A stretch of DNA of 64,000 nucleotides from Ailanthus altissimus (Eukaryota; Streptophyta; Magnoliopsida; Sapindales; Simaroubaceae), in contig OX327683.1 in the NCBI GenBank assembly GCA_946807835.1, forward strand, positions 18,295,001 through 18,359,000. Direction: 5' to 3'. The position numbers were made by a program, and so were the translations under genes. Positions 11,535 through 23,622 of this stretch are shown one piece after another. The notes below the pieces were generated by a model. That model saw nothing but the letters and a program-made list of their open reading frames with translations. It made no database searches and was not told the origin of the DNA. Each line of letters opens with the position of its first letter. Position 1 is the stretch's first letter.

Positions 11535-12733
11535 TCAGACAGGGATAAATTGTTCTTGAAAAGCATGGTATTCTAGAAATGGCTCGAGTCTTTGCCCATT
11601 TACCTTAAACACATTACCAGTTTTAGGATTTTCAATGTCAATTGCTTCATAAGAATACACATGTTTAACAATAAACGGGCCACTCCATCTTAATCTTAAT
11701 TTTTCAAGAAATATGCGAAGTTGAGAATTATAAAGTAAAACCTTCTGGCCAACAACAAATATTTTTCTTTGAATGTTTTTGATCATGAAAAGTTTTGATT
11801 TTAGCTTTATGAATTTTTTATTCTCATATGCATCATTTCTCAATTCTTCAAGTTCATTTATTTGTAATTTACATATTTGTATAGCATAATCAAGATTTAA
11901 TGGCCTATTAGGCTTTATGCTCAAGTTCCACAAGTAATTGACAAGGTTTCACATAAATTAGCCTATAAAGAGACATACTCAATGAAGTTTTAAAGGCATT
12001 TCTATAAGCACAAAGTCCATCATTAAGTCTTAAAGACTAGTCTTTGCAATTTAGGTTTATAGTTTATTCTCAAAATTTGTTTTATCTCCTTATTAGCTAG
12101 TTCAACTTGTCCACTTGTCTGAGGGTGATAAAGAGTGACAACTTTATGAGTAATACCATATTTTTTTATTAATGTTTTAAATGGCCTGTTACAAAATTGT
12201 TTACCCCCATCACTTAAAATGGCTCGAAGGATTCCAAATCAACTCAATATATTTTCTTTCAAAACTTTCATGACTATTTTATGGTCATTATTTTGATATG
12301 GAATAGCCTCAATCCATTTTGAGATATAATCTATTACGACTAAAATATACTTAAATCCAAATGATAATGAAAATGGTCACATGAAATCTATTCTTCAACA
12401 ATTAAAGATATTAATAATAAGAATGAGGTTCAAAAGCATTATGTTTCATTTTGAACTAAATAAAGTGGACCAGTAAAATTCACACTACTATATTTTTATA
12501 GTTGTTTTCTTTGATAAGAAATGTCCCCCACATACTTTAGAATGACAAAATTCAATAATTCTACTTACCTTATTGTCAAGTATACATCTTCGAAATATTT
12601 GGTTAGGATAATATTTAAAGAGATAAAGATCATCCCAATAAAATTTTCTCACATCAATTAAAAAATTCTTTTTGTCTTGAGCATTCCATTGAGATGGCAT
12701 AAGAAAATTATCAATATTAGCATACCAAGGCAT
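11535..12733 (-). pseudogene. Athila integrase (zinc-binding, DDE core, C-terminal region), disrupted
   Basis: Integrase inserts the cDNA into host DNA. The segment 12733-12488 has 'PWYANIDNFL' and 'FCHSKVCGGHF', the H2C2 zinc-binding region. Reading on through about 12400-12030, broken frames give 'VVIDYISKWIEAIPYQ', '[15 protein letters not shown]' and '[17 protein letters not shown]', so all three acidic DDE residues are recognisable. The C-terminal part 11933-11535 gives 'LRWSGPFIVKHVYSYEAIDI' and 'TGNVFKVNGQRLE', the Athila C-terminal module. Frames change at least twice and carry stops, so it is not functional. Confidence 0.85.
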
Positions 12734-12779
12734 TGTAACAGCAAAAAATAAAAATCATTGACAAAAAAAATCATTAATG

Positions 12780-14063
12780 AGTACTATTTCTATTGATGAA
12801 TCTAGTATGAGTCTTGATAAATAATTTGCAACAACATTCTCAGCTCTCTTCTTATCCTTGATAGTGATATTAAATTTGTGAAGCAATAAAATTCATCGAA
12901 TCAGTCTTAGTTTTGCATCTTTTTTTGACATTAAGTACCTTATAGCAGCATGATCAGTAAACACAACAGTTGAAGAACCAATTAAGTAAGAACGAAATTT
13001 GTCTAATGCAAATATTACAAGAAGTAGTTTTTTTTTAATTGTTGTGTAATTCATTTATGCACTGCTTAAAGTTCTACTTGTCTAATAAATTACATAAGAT
13101 TTACCTTCCCTTCTTTGTCCCAATACAACACCAACAGTATAATCATTAGCATTACACATGAGCTCAAAAAGCAAGAACCAGTCAAGAGATTGTATGATAA
13201 GAGTAGATGTTAAGAGGCCAATTAATTTTTCAAAAGAATTTTAACACATTTGAGTTCACTCAAATGATACATCTTTTGCTAAGAGATTACAAAGAGGTCT
13301 AGATATAACACTAAATTTTTTTATGAACCTCTTATAAAATTCAGCATGTCCTAAAAAGGACCGGACTTCTCTGATTATTTTTTGTGGGAGAAAATGAGAA
13401 ATGAGTTCAACTTTTACCTTATCCACTTCATTTAAAAGACACTACATATCCTAAAATAATTTCAGAAGTGACCGTGTAATGACAGTTTTCCCAATTCAAC
13501 ACAAGCTCTTTTTCTTTACATCTTCTTAAGCCATTTCCTAAGTTTTCAAGACAATTATCAAAAGAATTTTCAAACACAATTAAATCATCTATCAAAACTT
13601 CTAAATGATGCTCAACCATGTTAGTAAAAATGCTTAATATACATATTTGAAATGTTATTGGGGTATTACAAAGTCTAAAAAACATCCTTGTAAAAGGAAA
13701 GGCTTCAAAAGGGCATGTGAAGGTAGTCTTTTCTTGATCATTTAGTGCTATAAAAATTTGATAATAGCCATCTAAAAAGAAATAGTATAGATGTCCTGCT
13801 GCTCTTTCTAAAATTTGGTCAAGGAATAGTAAAGAAAAATGGTATTTTATAGTGACAAAGTTCAACTTTTTATAATTTATACACATCTTCCAACTAGATG
13901 AAACTCGAGCTGGTGTTAACTTACCTTTGTCATTTTTAATGGCTGTGATTCTAAATTTTCTTGAAACTACCTGAGTAGGACTTACCCACTTATTAACTGA
14001 GATAGGATAGATAATTCTAACTTTAAGAAATTTAAGAACTTCAACTCTCACTACCTCTTTCAT
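12780..14063 (-). pseudogene. Athila reverse transcriptase and RNase H, disrupted
   Basis: The longest open part, 14063-13428 (211 residues), is the RT palm and fingers. It shows 'YPISVNKWVSPTQVV', 'WKMCINYKKLN', 'FLDGYYQIFIA', 'EKTTFTCPFEAFPFTRMFF' and the active site as 'VLIDDLIVF', with both aspartates kept. RNase H and its connection follow in broken frames (about 13200-12800), with '[18 protein letters not shown]' and 'KDKKRAENVVANYLSRL'. The wording is typical of Athila rather than Tat, CRM or Tekay. The protein would normally be one polyprotein with protease and integrase, so the breaks show it is dead. Confidence 0.87.
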
Positions 14064-14583
14064 ATGTAAGTTTAATCTTCTTTAAAATAGTTAGAAATTT
14101 TTGAAAGTATCCTCTAAGTGTATTTTATATGTGAAAATTAAAGGATTAATGCCTTTATGTCTTTTAAATTCCACCATATTGCATTTTTATGCATTTGTAA
14201 TACTTTACGTAACTTACCTTCTTGTTTGTTTATGAGTGTAGAAGAAATTAACACTAGGTAAGTTTGTTTATCTCTAAGAAATACATATTTTAGCCCTTCA
14301 GGTAGTGGTTTCAACTCCAACTTTAAAATTTCATTCTCCTTATCCTTTTTTCTCTTAATTATTTAAACATTGATTTTCATCCTTTACTTTCGATCACCTG
14401 TACGCAATCAAGTAAATAACATATGTTAGAGATTTTAGAATCTAATTGCTTATTTAACTCAAATGAATTCATTAAATAAATTTATAAGGGATCAATAGAA
14501 CTCCCTTTTTCAATATAATCCTTTACCATTATTTCAACCATGTTAGCTTTTTCACTTTCACCCCCCTCCTCATATGGTTGCTT

Positions 14584-14997
14584 TCACATATTGAAAACAT
14601 TAAGCTCAAGGGTTATATTTTCAAATGAAAGTTTCATTACTCTATTCCTGCAATTAATCAAAGCATTAAAAGTTTCTAAAATTGGATGACCCAAAATAAT
14701 AGGTATCGGATTGCATCCTTTAACAGGTTTTGTATCCATGACAATAAAATTTATCGGGTATATAAATTTATCGACTTGAACTAACAAATCTTCCACTATC
14801 TCTTTTGGCACTTTTATTGATCCATCAGCAAGTAAAAGAGTTACATAAGTTTGTTTTAACTCATCGAGATTGAGATGTTGATAAACTGAATATGATAGTA
14901 AATTTACACTAGCACCAAGATCAAGTAAGGCTTGTTCAATTTTATGACTTTCAATAATGCATGAAATTGTAGGACAACTAGAGTATTTGTATTTCAA
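14584..14997 (-). pseudogene. Athila aspartic protease
   Basis: The frame is open for 137 residues and contains 'ALLDLGASVNLLSYSVYQHL', 'LADGSIKVPKEIVEDLLVQV' and 'ILGHPILETFNALINC'. The active-site aspartate in DLGAS is present; the ILG...N flap and C-terminal strand are recognisable. In the intact element this cleaves the gag-pol polyprotein. It sits between gag and RT as expected, and is cut off from both by stops. Confidence 0.85.
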
Positions 14998-15069
14998 AGG
15001 CTTATTGTTCTGAAGAATGACACTTACTTGTTCAGCTAAAAATGATTTTTTTTTTCACATTCAATTTTC

Positions 15070-16720
15070 TTTATACTGTGCATAAATCCTTTAAAAATTT
15101 TACATAATAAGGAAACTGTTTAATAGTATACAATAAAGAAATATTAACTTTTACCTGTTTGAAGATTTCAAAAATTTTAGGATTGTGATTCAACTTTTTA
15201 GTATTACGTAATGCATGAGAAACTTTGGGTGCATGTGAGGGTTCGATGTTTTCTTCACTAAGTGTAGGTTCAACACTTTTTTTTACCTTTAGAGAATGAT
15301 TCATCATTCTTATGAGGTTCAAGAATATATTTTTCAACAACTTTACTGTTTTAAAGAGTGATAACCATTTTAACTCGATTTATGTGTTGGCTTCCTAAAC
15401 TATATGTATTTGAGTTATGTTGTCCTTTGGGGTTTGGTTGTGGTTAAGAAGAAATTTTTTCTTTCTCATGAATGCTCAATGCATATGTAAATTTAGTAGG
15501 AGTATCTTTTAAATCAATAAATGTTTGAGCATTTTGAAAATTAATAGACTCTTGCTTTTCAATTAATGCATGCAAAGTTTCTTTAAGATTTTTCTTAAGA
15601 GGTGAGACATATGGTGCATAAACTTTAGAGTTTTGAAAATTTTAGTGTGATTGAAAAGGTGGTTGTGAAGCCTGTGCTTGAGTTTTATTCCTCTAACTAA
15701 GATTCAGATAATTTCTCCAACTAGGATTGTATTTTTATGAATATGAGTTATGGTTTGACCGCTTGAATGTATTTAAAACATTAGCTTGTTCATGGAGACA
15801 TTCCCTAAATGCAAACAAAGTTGGGCAAACATTGGTAGAATGATCATGGGTTTCACATATGTGACAGATAATTTCTTTAATATATTTTAATTGACCACTT
15901 TTTTTCATTTCTATTTGGCTTGAAGGTCATGATCTTCCTTAAGCTGATAAATACTCCCACTAGATGTAGTTGATTGAGTTTTCCTAGGTCCCTCACAAGT
16001 ACCATTAGTGTCCTAATTTTGAGCATTTTCCACTTTTAAGTCTAGGTAGTTTATTGCATCTTATGGGTCTTTATCGTCAAATGTTCCATTACACATCATT
16101 TCTACCATTTGCCTAATTTAAAGTGTTAAGCCCTCATAGAAATTTGAGCCTAATCCTATCAGCCTAATCTCCAAGATTCAAAGCTATGATGGGGACAAGT
16201 ATTAAGTAATTTTTTATACATTTTCCAACATTAGTAAAGGGTCTCTTCTGATTATTAGGCAAAAGTAGTAATTTGTCTTTTGAAAGAATTTGCTCCATAG
16301 AAAGGAAATTTGTTTTTTTCCAGAAATTGTTGTTACATCTTATCCCATAAAGAAATAGATCATGGCCTAAAGTTTTATAGCCACGTTTTAGCATTATCTT
16401 TTAAAGAAAAATGAAAAAACCTAAGTTGAATTGTGTTCATACTACAATTTAGGTCATTATACGTGTTATACACTTTTTCAAATTCTCTTAAATATAGGTA
16501 AGGATTCTTTGCATCTAAACCATGAAAAATAGGTAAAAGTTGGATAATGCCCAGCTTAAAATTAAAATGCGTTGCATTTGGAAGAAAAACTAAGCAAGAT
16601 GGTGCACTAGTTCGTGTAGGGTTCATGTAGTCTCTAAGTGTCCTAAGTTAGTTATGGCTATTTTGTAGGGACTGGTTGTCCCCTGGATCTATGAGTCCCT
16701 CAATTTAATTATCGGTCATG
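15070..16720 (-). pseudogene. Athila gag with zinc knuckle, disrupted
   Basis: The capsid part at 16626-16375 reads 'NPTRTSAPSCLVFLPNATHF', 'GIIQLLPIFHGLDAKNPYLY' and 'LRFFHFSLKDNAKTWL', the conserved Athila gag start, probably initiated near 16720. A frameshifted continuation at 16394-16164 follows. A CX2CX4HX4C zinc knuckle, 'CHICETHDHSTNVC', lies at 15866-15825. The final segment 15340-15071 links gag to protease. Gag forms the virus-like particle that packages element RNA. Several stops break it. Confidence 0.83.
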
Positions 16721-17132
16721 GTGTTATTTGGTGGAGAATGAGAATATAATGGAGAATCAAACAAACTATTAAAGGAAGTTATTAATTACCTTTCACCAAA
16801 CGATGAAATTTAGGATCTCGAAACTAACCATTCATACAAAGATATAAAATAAAATACGATTACAATAAATATTACAAATAAGAGAAATAAAATATTAAAT
16901 AAAAGAAAATAAAATGGCAAGGCCAACAATAAAATAAGAGTTAGAGAAATAGTTAGAAGTTAGATTAGTGAATGTTAGATTAGGATAATAAAATATTTGT
17001 AAACAAAGGGTAGGTGGTTAAGTAAAATCAACCATAATAAAATAAGAATAACAAATGAAGAATAATTAAAGTAAAGCAAGAGAAGAGGCATAGCTTTTCA
17101 TGAAAATAAAATAAATTATTAGTTAATCTCAC

Positions 17133-17157
17133 TTCATTGGCAACAACGTAAAAAACT
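17133..17157 (-). other. Athila primer binding site, degenerate
   Basis: On the minus strand, directly after the 5' LTR end GTGTCA, the sequence is AGTTTTTTACGTTGTTGCC. This resembles the Athila site TGGCGCCGTTGCCGGGGA (tRNA-Asp type), with mainly C-to-T or G-to-A changes. The comparison is from memory. Confidence 0.5.
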
Positions 17158-18587
17158 TGACACGTCCAGAATATAGGAGTTTATTCTCAAGCGTAAGATT
17201 GTCGAAGTAATAAATAATCTGGTGAGAATAGGGTCGATCCATAGAAAAGTTGAATTAAAATTATAAACTAAAAATACTTTAAAGACAAATAAAGTAATAT
17301 AATACATTTGCAAATAATAATACAAATAACCAATTAAAATGAACGCTAAGGTCAGGAGGATCCACTCTTGGTATATGAAATAAGAATATATTTAACTATC
17401 TTTATAACTCAATTAGAATTCTCACACAAATGAGGTTTCAATAAGAAGATATAACAATCAAAGTTCATCACCATTTATATATTAACTTGTATTTATTTCT
17501 TTCAATTATAATACACCAAATCTTGTAAATAGGTTCACGTATTTATTACGCCAATATTTATATTTGTCTATAATAAATCATGACTCTCACTTTACACGAA
17601 AGCGTATCTACGCTAAATCCTTTAAATGGTTTCAAGCATTTATTGTGCCAACTATAAAGATTATCTATAATAAATCAAGATTCACCACTTTACAAGAAAG
17701 GGTATTAATATTTTAAAATAAAATAAATACATCATATATAAATTTGCTTAACTTAATAATAGAACATTAAATTCCAGAATAATAGTTAAAGTATATCTTA
17801 TTACCTTACCAAGAGTTTCACTCTTTCACCTTAGCAAAATAAAAATTACTTGGACATAATAAAATTAAAAGAAAGAGATGGAATAAGAGATAACATGAAC
17901 TTTAGACTAGTAAACAAAAGAAATAATACTACAAAGAGATACTACAAAAGACAAGTGTTTTGAACTAAAATCTAACTCTCTAATTACATGCTTTAGGCAT
18001 AAACAGACCACCTATTTATAGAAAAATATGGATAATACAAGATAAATGAAGAGGGAGCCATTTGAATTATAAAAGTTAAGGAGGGAGGCAACTAATTTGG
18101 ACTTATTATCATTAATGCATCTATTTAATTGTCCAATTTAAAATTGATGTGATCCGAATTAACTTTCACTTAAAAATTAAAAGTTGTAGATAAGTCTCTT
18201 ATCTTTTCAAATTTAGTTATATTATATGTATTATATATGTATTTCTCTAGTTATGGGCAAAATACTAAAAACTATTTGAACTAGGCCTATACTGCAGATT
18301 AGTACTCTTTTAGGCCATTTTTCATCATCCAAATGCTTGAAATAAAAATTTCTTGTGAAATCTAATATTTTATTCTATTAAATTGGCTCTTTATAGGATC
18401 AAGAATCACTCTAATTTTATTCTTATATAGAAATTTATTCTTATTTTACCAAATTTACCACAAAATAGTTAAAAACTAATTAGGTACAATATTATAAACA
18501 TGCTTAAGTTAGGGAAGTTAATAACACTAGTAATGCAAAACAATGATGTAAAACCTTTATTAAATGTGTAATTTTAAGTGTTCATCA
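17158..18587 (-). repeat. Athila 5' LTR
   Basis: Uninterrupted copy of about 1430 bases matching the split LTR at the left end. It is bounded on the right by the TATAT duplication at 18588-18592, after which the tail of X5 resumes. Confidence 0.9.
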
Positions 18588-18699
18588 TATATAATATATT
18601 AGATACACGTGTATGTAATTATGAATAATGGACACACGCATATGTATACATGTACTCAATAAGGTTTAGAACCAAAATAATCGACACCGAACACCTAGA

Positions 18700-21475
18700 A
18701 CTACACTATAGTTCATCCTAAAAATCTATTGGGATTTATGATCTCACTCATTTATCTAGGTATCAAATTCCTTTACATAATGACCTAATATCGGTCACCC
18801 TCAGTTTTTGGTCTAGGGTGAGTAATTGCTTCTATTTTAGATTTGGGAACATGTTGCCTACTCTATACCACTTAGCAGTTCTTTTCAACTTACCAATTTA
18901 TGGAGTTGAAATCAACTCTAAGGTTGAAGTAAATGAGGTCAGCTTATATTTTTCCAGGGTTGAATTCAACTTTGAAAAATTTATGAGCGCCTTTAAGGAG
19001 AAATCGGCCAAGCCCTTTAGGATTAAAAATATCGTTTTCCTCCTTTATTGGTTGTGTAAGTATGGCCTATATCCCCCTTCTTAGAGAATCTCTAGGGAAT
19101 GTTTGAAAGTTACAGTTGCCATGGCTGATGGTACCTCATTAGTTTTATAACCTTTCTTTATATCTCATTTGTATAGGAGTTTGTTTGAATTTCTTTCTTT
19201 TAAAGGTGAGTCGACCTTTCCAAATGTTGGGAGTCCTTTGTGGATTCTTTACTTTTGAATATCGACCTACTTTCCTTCTTTTTTTTCAAAGTAACTTCTC
19301 AACCTGATGAAAATTGACTTAGTAGTTACCCTCCTTAGCTCCTCCAATGGTAAATCAAGACTTAAGCTTTAGGGATTTTTTTTTATTATTATAGTACAAA
19401 TTCCTTAGATGACCAATATTTCTGGTGCCTTAAGCCAACTCTTTTTGGCCTTAAGTGGACTAGATGGTCTTACGAGGGTCAAGATTATACTTCTGATGAG
19501 ATCGCCCTAAATGCAGAATAGCATGTTTCACGGGTTAGTTGCATAACTGCTTATGATTTGTATCATGAGGAAAACATAGCTTCATGCATCAATAATAAAT
19601 ATGGGACTAAGACTTATCACCCTCAATGGGTAAGTCGCTAGTTTGGATTTTTTTCAGGTCATTCCACACCCCAATCTTTTTTCAACAAACTAAAAATTTA
19701 GAAGTATGGTAATTTTTAAGAAATCTTTCTTCGTAGATAAAACCACTGAAGTGTTCAATATCCTTATGAGATTGCTCTAGTTGGTTAATTTTCTCATATC
19801 ACTTGGTCGCCAAAGTATGTTTGATGTATATTGGGAGGAGGTGGTCAACCAATATTTCACTCCATCTAGATGAAGCTCTTTCCTGCCATCATTTTAAAGA
19901 GTTTAATACTGATGCTGCTGTGCAAACCAACTAGAAACAAATAAGGGGTAAGTTGATCCAAAAGATCCTCAACTTTGAATATTTTTATGGCTTTAAATAT
20001 GATTGTAATAATTTAAAAGAAATAAAGAGTCTGTGTCACTAGAGGAAAATAGAGCTCCTTCTAGAACACAGATGGTCAGCCGTCAAACACTAAACTCAAT
20101 GGGTTTGCTCAGGCAACCCTTGGTTGGGGGAAGTATTTTTTAAGTGACCATTTATAAATCTGAGGCCCCCATTTCTAACGGCTAAGTTTAGCATAGATAG
20201 CGATGTCCCAAGAAAGAGAAACAATCGACCTACATAGACTGGTTTTAATCTTGATGAATATAATAAACTCATTTTGACCTTGAATCGATCAGGTTCGTTG
20301 GTGATACGACCCGACAAGGTATTAAATTGAACTCTTTTCTCTTATTTTTGACTTCTGATTTTAACTTGTTTGTTCTTTTATGCAGAGGCGATCCCTACAA
20401 CTTTGGACGCCCCACCTGCCAGCGCAGAGGAGATGGCTCATCCTAAAGATCGAGTAAAGATAACAAATTGCTCATATATCTTTCTTTCTTATTTTCTTTT
20501 AAAATTGCCTGCTTATACTTATTTATTTTTCAGATGGCTGCGTAGAAGCCCCAGCACATTAAAATCCCCCACTCTAAAACTCTTTCCAATGAGTCAATTA
20601 TTTCACATCAGTCCACGATGCCTTAGCCTTTGGTCACCCCATCCAATAAATCGCCCTAGGTAATTGTTGAGGATCTGGTCGTCTTTGATCCTAGGGCATC
20701 TCTAACATTTATACCATCACCCAGGCTCTCTCCTTTTCCTCTAATATCATCCCAAAAGGGGATAGCCAGAGGTAAAGAAACCTCATTGGCTGGTAAGGGA
20801 AACTTCTATAGCAGATGTCTTGTTTATGCTACTAGATGAGTCTTCTAATGAAAGTGAGGACACGATCACCTTTTTTTCTTATAGGGATTCAGTTTCTCTT
20901 GCCTCAAATGTTCAATCTAAAGTAATGGACACTATCCATCAATTAAAGGACTTAAAAGGAAAATGGTTGACTTACTTCTCGACAATCACCTGATGATAGA
21001 GGTGAATAGTACACTAAAGTTCTTATCCAATAGTGCTTCAAGTGACTCAATGTCGATCAGCTTGAAGACTCAATTGGACAAGTTCGCAGCTGCCTTTACC
21101 AGCCTCGTAAAAAAGAAGCAGTTGGTCATTAAATGTTATCAATAAGGCTAAGAAAGAAGCTGAGGAGAAAGTTACTCTCGATCGCTTAGAGGTGCAGCTA
21201 ACGTCCGAAGTGAGGGAGCTAGGCAATCAGAGTGAAGTGGTGAATAAGAAAATTAAAGCATTGGAGATAGAGCTATTTGAGCTAAGAGCGGCTGAGGCAA
21301 AGTGTATAAAGAGGTCTAAGCTTTGGGGCAACAGGTCTTGGAAAATCACACTAGGAAGACTGCTTTGAAGAAAAGCCTCAAAGTAAAAAGTGAGATTATG
21401 CCTAAGGCTGAGACTGATATGAAAGCGATCGACTCTCAAGTGGCCAAGGTCTTTAATTTATTTGACAAAACGTAA
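18700..21475 (+). pseudogene. Antisense ORF of the Tat element with plant mobile domain and coiled-coil tail
   Basis: On the strand opposite to pol, 18818-19084 reads 'FRFGNMLPTLYHLAVLFNLP' and 'FRIKNIVFLLYWLCKYGL', the pattern of the plant mobile domain (PMD, 'aminotransferase-like'), also found in host MAIN/MAIL proteins. Broken frames continue with 'TYHPQWVSRQFGF'-like sequence around 19610-19650. Near 20319-20385 (GTATT...TGCAG) and 20454-20533 (GTAAAG...TTCAG) there are two candidate short introns on this strand. A charged coiled-coil-like tail runs 20960-21475 ('LKTQLDKFAAAFTSLVKKKQ'). It converges on the end of pol at 21760. Extra antisense ORFs between pol and the 3' LTR, some with PMD, are known in Tat elements. 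Its function is not known, and many stops show decay. Confidence 0.72.
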
Positions 21476-21759
21476 TCGACCAAGAAGCCCTCATTTCTAA
21501 TTAATTTTGAAATTAATGAAAATTTCATTTTTTTTTAGCATTTGTCTTCTATTTATTTTACTTATTTATGATTATTGGGGTGCAAATTGGCTATTTATTT
21601 GATAAGATCGATCAATACAGTATAAAAAGAATCGACTTAAACTTAACCAAAATCAAGTTTAACTTCAAAATATTGATCTAACAAGATGGTTTTTTTTAAT
21701 TGATTGCTAATTAATGAACTTAAAAGTTATATTGTAAAAATCATCGTGTCGTTTCTCTT

Positions 21760-23100
21760 CTAGACTTTTGGTCGATAAGGCTTGAGATATTTTTCATTGA
21801 TCGCCCTGGTATAGACAACTCCTTTTAAGTTGCTCAATAGATATACTCCATTGTTAATGACTTAGCTACTTTGAACGGTCCTTCCCAATTGGAACTGAAT
21901 TTTTCAAACTCGTTCTCTTTGGATCCTATTGGGAGGACAACTTTTTGTACGAAGTCACATTGATTAAATGACTTGAATCTGAGTCTTTTGTTATAACTCT
22001 TTTCTACTCTTTTCTTCTATCTTCTGTGCTTCAAGTTAATTCAAGGCTTTAAGGCGATTTTGGTCTAAAAGATCTATTTTTTCTATCATGACATTTTGAT
22101 ATTGTTTGAGACTTAAATCTCCCTAAAATTGCCTCATTGTCGATCCTACAGTCAATTTCATTGGAACTATTACCTCATATCTATAGACTAATTGATAAGG
22201 TGATATCCTTGTTGCTATTTTTAGGTTGACTCTGTTTGCCCAAAGTATTACATGAAGTTTCTCATGCCATATTTTGGGGCTATCATCGATCGCCTTCTTT
22301 AATCCTTAAATGATCGACTTGTTCATTGATTTAGCTTGCCTATTTGATTGGGCATAATATGTCGTACTGTGTATGAGTTTAATGCCAAATTTCTTAGCAA
22401 AATTGACCATCTATTTTCCAGTGAAGATGTCTCTTAATCAATCATGATTGATTTTGGGAGACCATGCCTATATATGAGGTTTTCTTTGATGAACTTGATG
22501 ACCGACTATTAGTTAACAATCTTCAATGGGACAACTTTGACTCATTTTGTAAAATAATCAGTTGCCACCAGGATAAAGGCATGTTTTGAAGATAGTGACT
22601 ATACCTTTCCAATTATGTCCATCACCCAACCTCTAAATGGTCATAGTTTGATCACTGCGTGCATTTCTTCATCTGAGACGACCTGAACCGACCCGTGCTT
22701 CTGACATTCTTTACAACCCTTAAAGTAATTATGACAATCTCACTCTATGATTGACCACTAAAAACTATTCTTAAGAATGGATTTCTTCATTAATCGCCCA
22801 TTGAGGTGAGCTTTAGCCAATCCCTCATGTGATTGGGCTATAACTAGCATGCTTTCTTTTGGACCAATACATCTTAATAATTCACCAACGGTATCCGTTT
22901 GAATAGTTATCTTGTAAATAGGGTGAACTTTAATGCCATGATTCTAATTCACCGGTCAACATTTAGATTAGGGTTCTTCATTTAAAGGACTAACTCATCT
23001 CGCTAATCTTTTATTAAAATTGATCTACAAAATAGGCCTTTGTTCAGTTGATAGGTTAGGGCTATGCAAACAAGAGCGCAACTAATGAATTAGAGGAATT
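21760..23100 (-). pseudogene. Tat integrase, disrupted
   Basis: Broken minus-strand frames show 'FILVATDYFTKWVKVVPLK' (about 22580-22520), 'HGLPKSIMID' and, near the end, 'NWEGPFKVAKSL' and 'NNGVYLLSNLKGVVYT', finishing '...KPYRPKV' with a TAG at 21760-21762. This is the catalytic core and C-terminal module of a Tat integrase. No single frame is open for more than about 60 codons. Confidence 0.75.
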
Positions 23101-23149
23101 TCATCAATCTCCTTCTTGAATCCTAATGCCTCCTAGGTGAGATCATTGG

Positions 23150-23620
23150 CTTCTGAGTTATTCATCTTGGTTGAGTATTCGACCAAGGTGAATTAGAACC
23201 CTTAGAGTAGATGTCTAGCTTTGTTGCAGTATAGGACGAGTAGGTCAATCTTGCAATTGTATTCGTCAATCACCTATTTGATAACTAACAAAGAATTACC
23301 TCTGACTTCAATCTCTTTAACAACCATTTCTATAAGTATCTCCAGACCGATGATAAAGGCTTCATACTAGACCTAGTTATTGGTATATGAAAAATCCAAC
23401 AAAAATGAAATCTTTGTTTTTAACCCAGAATGAGATATCAAGACAATTTCTGCTTCCGCAGCTTGATTCATCTTTGAACCGTCAAACTATAGCTATTAAG
23501 TCGTACTTAATTTACCAATTTTGAGATCGGCTGTAACTGTGTATGGTGTAGGATGGTCTACAAGAAAGTCTACTAAAGCTTGCCCTTTAATGACTTTTTG
23601 AGGAACATATTTCAAATTGA
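23150..23620 (-). pseudogene. Second (archaeal-type) RNase H of the Tat element, disrupted
   Basis: The minus strand reads 'YEAFIIGLEILIEMVVKEIE' followed by 'VRGNSLLVIK', a stop, and 'VIDEY' (about 23370-23260), preceded by 'FDGSKMNQAAEAEIVL'-like sequence. An additional RNase H between the first RNase H and integrase is a known hallmark of Tat elements and separates this element from the Athila next to it. Stops interrupt it. Confidence 0.7.
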
Positions 23621-23622
23621 AC

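Larger units (their letters stand above)
802..18587 (-). mobile_element. Athila-lineage Ty3/gypsy LTR retrotransposon, full length but decayed
   Basis: The element is read on the minus strand. LTRs of about 1.43 kb lie at 17158-18587 (5') and 802-7108 (3', interrupted by X1 and X2). Both begin TGACACGT on the plus strand and end TCATCA, and both are flanked by TATAT (797-801, 18588-18592). The internal order on the minus strand is gag, zinc knuckle, protease, RT, RNase H and integrase, as in Athila. Characteristic Athila wording includes 'IIYPIS..KWVSPTQVV' in RT and 'LLDLGASVNLL' in protease. All frames carry stops or frameshifts, so it cannot move by itself. Between integrase and the 3' LTR lie a LOG pseudogene and solo LTR Y1. 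It sits inside X5, which sits inside the Tat element. Confidence 0.9.
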
